19,772 bases of DNA from Diatrype stigma (lineage: Eukaryota > Ascomycota > Sordariomycetes > Xylariales > Diatrypaceae). The position numbers and the translations under genes are program-made. The stretch lies in contig JAKJXP020000210.1 of the NCBI GenBank assembly GCA_022225965.2, positions 1 through 19,772 of the forward strand. The letters run 5' to 3'. A model generated the notes under the pieces. That model did not search any database. It saw only the letters and a program-made list of their open reading frames with translations, and was not told where the DNA came from. Below, one piece after another: positions 18,827 to 19,772 of this stretch. Numbering within the stretch: the stretch's first letter is position 1; each line of letters starts with the position of its first letter.

Positions 18827-19273
18827 CTTGAATTTCGAAATGGCGGTTCGCTTTACTCAATCGTGCGCGAAAGCTCTTTGGTGTTTATTGATCACTGTTG
18901 AATCCAGTACTGTATGATTACTACCTAGGTATGCAGCATACCAATGCCCAAGTGTTAACGTAGGTTTAAGCTTGCTTATACCGTAGTGAAACGAAGGGTT
19001 ATTGTGTCGCTTTTTTTTCTATGGGAGTTGGGTGGAGTCGGCTGTCCCAAATAGGAAAGTAACTCAATATGCGCATAGCGGCCCGTGCACTCCTAAAGCG
19101 GCTAGTGCCGGTACGGGCTAGGCTTTAACGGGCTAGCCTAGCGTCTGCTTTAAGCTGTAAATGGCCCGCGCTAGGCCCAATACAGCTAGCCTATGGCCCA
19201 ACCCAAACCGTAGATGGCTAGCTTCTGGCGTAGTGCCACTTAGTTGGAGCTGGCCCTGCTACCACCTACTTAC
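18827..19273. other. Upstream region of the HVA1-type gene, grading into repeat DNA
   Basis: The first 200 bp should carry the promoter of the minus-strand HVA1-type gene. The palindrome TACCTAGGTA recurs at 18922-18931. No gene is visible. From about 19075 the sequence changes to a GC-rich block dominated by GGCTAG/TAGCC words, and then to tandem repeats. Confidence 0.6.
19085..19225. repeat. GGCTAG/TAGGCC-rich block, possible transposon subterminal region
   Basis: The hexamer GGCTAG and its inverse CTAGCC recur many times in both orientations (for example CGGGCTAGGC, CGGGCTAGCCTAGCG, CAGCTAGCCTA and TGGCTAGC). Such dense bidirectional short motifs are typical of subterminal regions of hAT-like DNA transposons, but I see no terminal inverted repeat, target duplication or transposase. 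It may instead be a degenerate remnant or simple local repetition. Confidence 0.4.
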
Positions 19274-19350
19274 CTGCTGCAATCCTAGCCCGCTGATTGG
19301 GTGCATTCTCAGTTTATGTGGGTCATCAACCTGTAATTGCTGCCACCTAC

Positions 19351-19458
19351 CTGCTGCCACCTACCTACCTGCTGCCACCTACCTACCTGCTGCCACCTAC
19401 CTACCTACTGCCACCTACCTACCTGCTGCCACCTACCTACCTGCTGCTACCTACCTAC
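19351..19458 (+). repeat. 18-bp minisatellite CTGCTGCCACCTACCTAC
   Basis: Six uninterrupted 18-bp units, with single substitutions in units 4 (CTACTG) and 6 (GCTGCTACC). A shorter degenerate version of the same array, with 14- and 22-bp spacings, is at about 19620-19676. The array is nested within the larger repeat. Confidence 0.95.
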
Positions 19459-19527
19459 CTGCTGCAATCCTAGCCCGCTGATTGGGTGCATCCTTTATTT
19501 ATATGGGTCGCCGACCTGGAATTGCTG

Positions 19528-19588
19528 GCACCTACAATTGCACCTGCAATTGTACCTGTAATTGCACCTACTGTTGCACCTGACTGTT
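19528..19588 (+). repeat. 12-bp AATTGCACCTGC-like tandem array
   Basis: About five degenerate 12-bp units alternate AATTG(C/T)ACCT and CTGTTGCACCT words. The same word type reappears at the right edge of the window (about 19752-19772), as expected for the third higher-order copy. Confidence 0.75.
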
Positions 19589-19772
19589 GCAAGCCACCTA
19601 GCTTACGTAAGCGGCCGAACTGCTGCTGCCACCTACCTACCTACCTGCTGCCACTTACCTGCTGCCACCTACCTACCTGCTGCAATACTGGCCCGCTGAT
19701 TGGGTGCATCCTCAGTTTATGTGGGTCGCCGACCTGTAATTGCTGCCACTTACAATTGCACCTACTGTTGCA

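Larger units (their letters stand above)
19274..19772 (+). repeat. Higher-order repeat, three copies of about 185-218 bp, running off the window
   Basis: A segment reading CTGCTGCAAT...GCCCGCTGATTGGGTGCAT starts at 19274, 19459 and 19677. Each copy continues with a similar stretch (TTTATGTGGGTC, then GACCTG or AACCTG, then AATTGCTG.CACC) before entering a run of CTGCTGCCACCTACCTAC or CAATTGCACC units. The copies differ by substitutions and by internal array length. The third is cut by the window edge. Open frames across this block are repeat-made. Confidence 0.9.

Noticed and set aside
19161..19561. Open frames rich in Cys/His/Leu/Pro-Thr across the right-end repeats
   Set aside because: All are translations of the 18-bp tandem array; they have no independent coding evidence.
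19274..19772. Spaced repeats considered as a CRISPR array
   Set aside because: Repeat units are directly adjacent or nested, with no unique spacers of constant length, and the surrounding genes are eukaryotic.
1..19772. Biosynthetic, defence or other gene cluster
   Set aside because: The genes found are unrelated housekeeping or single-function genes on both strands. I see no shared pathway, no synthase or transporter grouping, and no viral or transposase protein.

Overview
The window reads as nuclear DNA of a filamentous ascomycete (Pezizomycotina, most likely Sordariomycetes). Support comes from short GT-AG introns with CTRAC-like branch points, a chitin-synthase regulator with a C-terminal prenylation box, a fungal Rad54, a small HVA1/TUDOR-type protein, and intergenic DNA rich in TACCTA/TAGGTA words. 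The lineage call rests on gene content and style only; no species can be named.

Layout from left to right: (1) 1-484, pyrimidine-rich flank. (2) RPN12, a 26S proteasome lid subunit, minus strand, two exons. (3) A roughly 2 kb divergent intergenic region. (4) chs4/SKT5-like chitin synthase regulator, plus strand, rebuilt here as four exons coding for exactly 1000 residues; it has an unusually long (~2.1 kb) first intron and a 12-nt last exon that supplies the final residues of a CaaX box. (5) A 1.1 kb convergent gap. (6) A large low-complexity secreted protein, minus strand, with an N-glycosylation-sequon minisatellite and a six-cysteine C-terminal domain. (7) A 1.4 kb gap holding a G-rich minisatellite. 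(8) RAD54, minus strand, intronless. (9) An 0.8 kb divergent promoter region. (10) An SLC25 mitochondrial carrier, plus strand. (11) A two-exon HVA1/TUDOR-family small protein, minus strand, convergent with the carrier. (12) A repeat-rich right end with a GGCTAG-rich block and a nested tandem/higher-order repeat that runs off the window.

The genes form no pathway or cluster: proteasome, cell wall, secretion, recombination repair and mitochondrial transport sit side by side, as is normal in a fungal core chromosome region. I saw no tRNA, rRNA, CRISPR or intact transposon. The most interesting signals are the splice-dependent CaaX box of the chitin synthase regulator, its very long first intron, the sequon-encoding minisatellite in the secreted protein, a minisatellite whose every spacing fits a G-quadruplex motif, and the nested repeat at the right edge.
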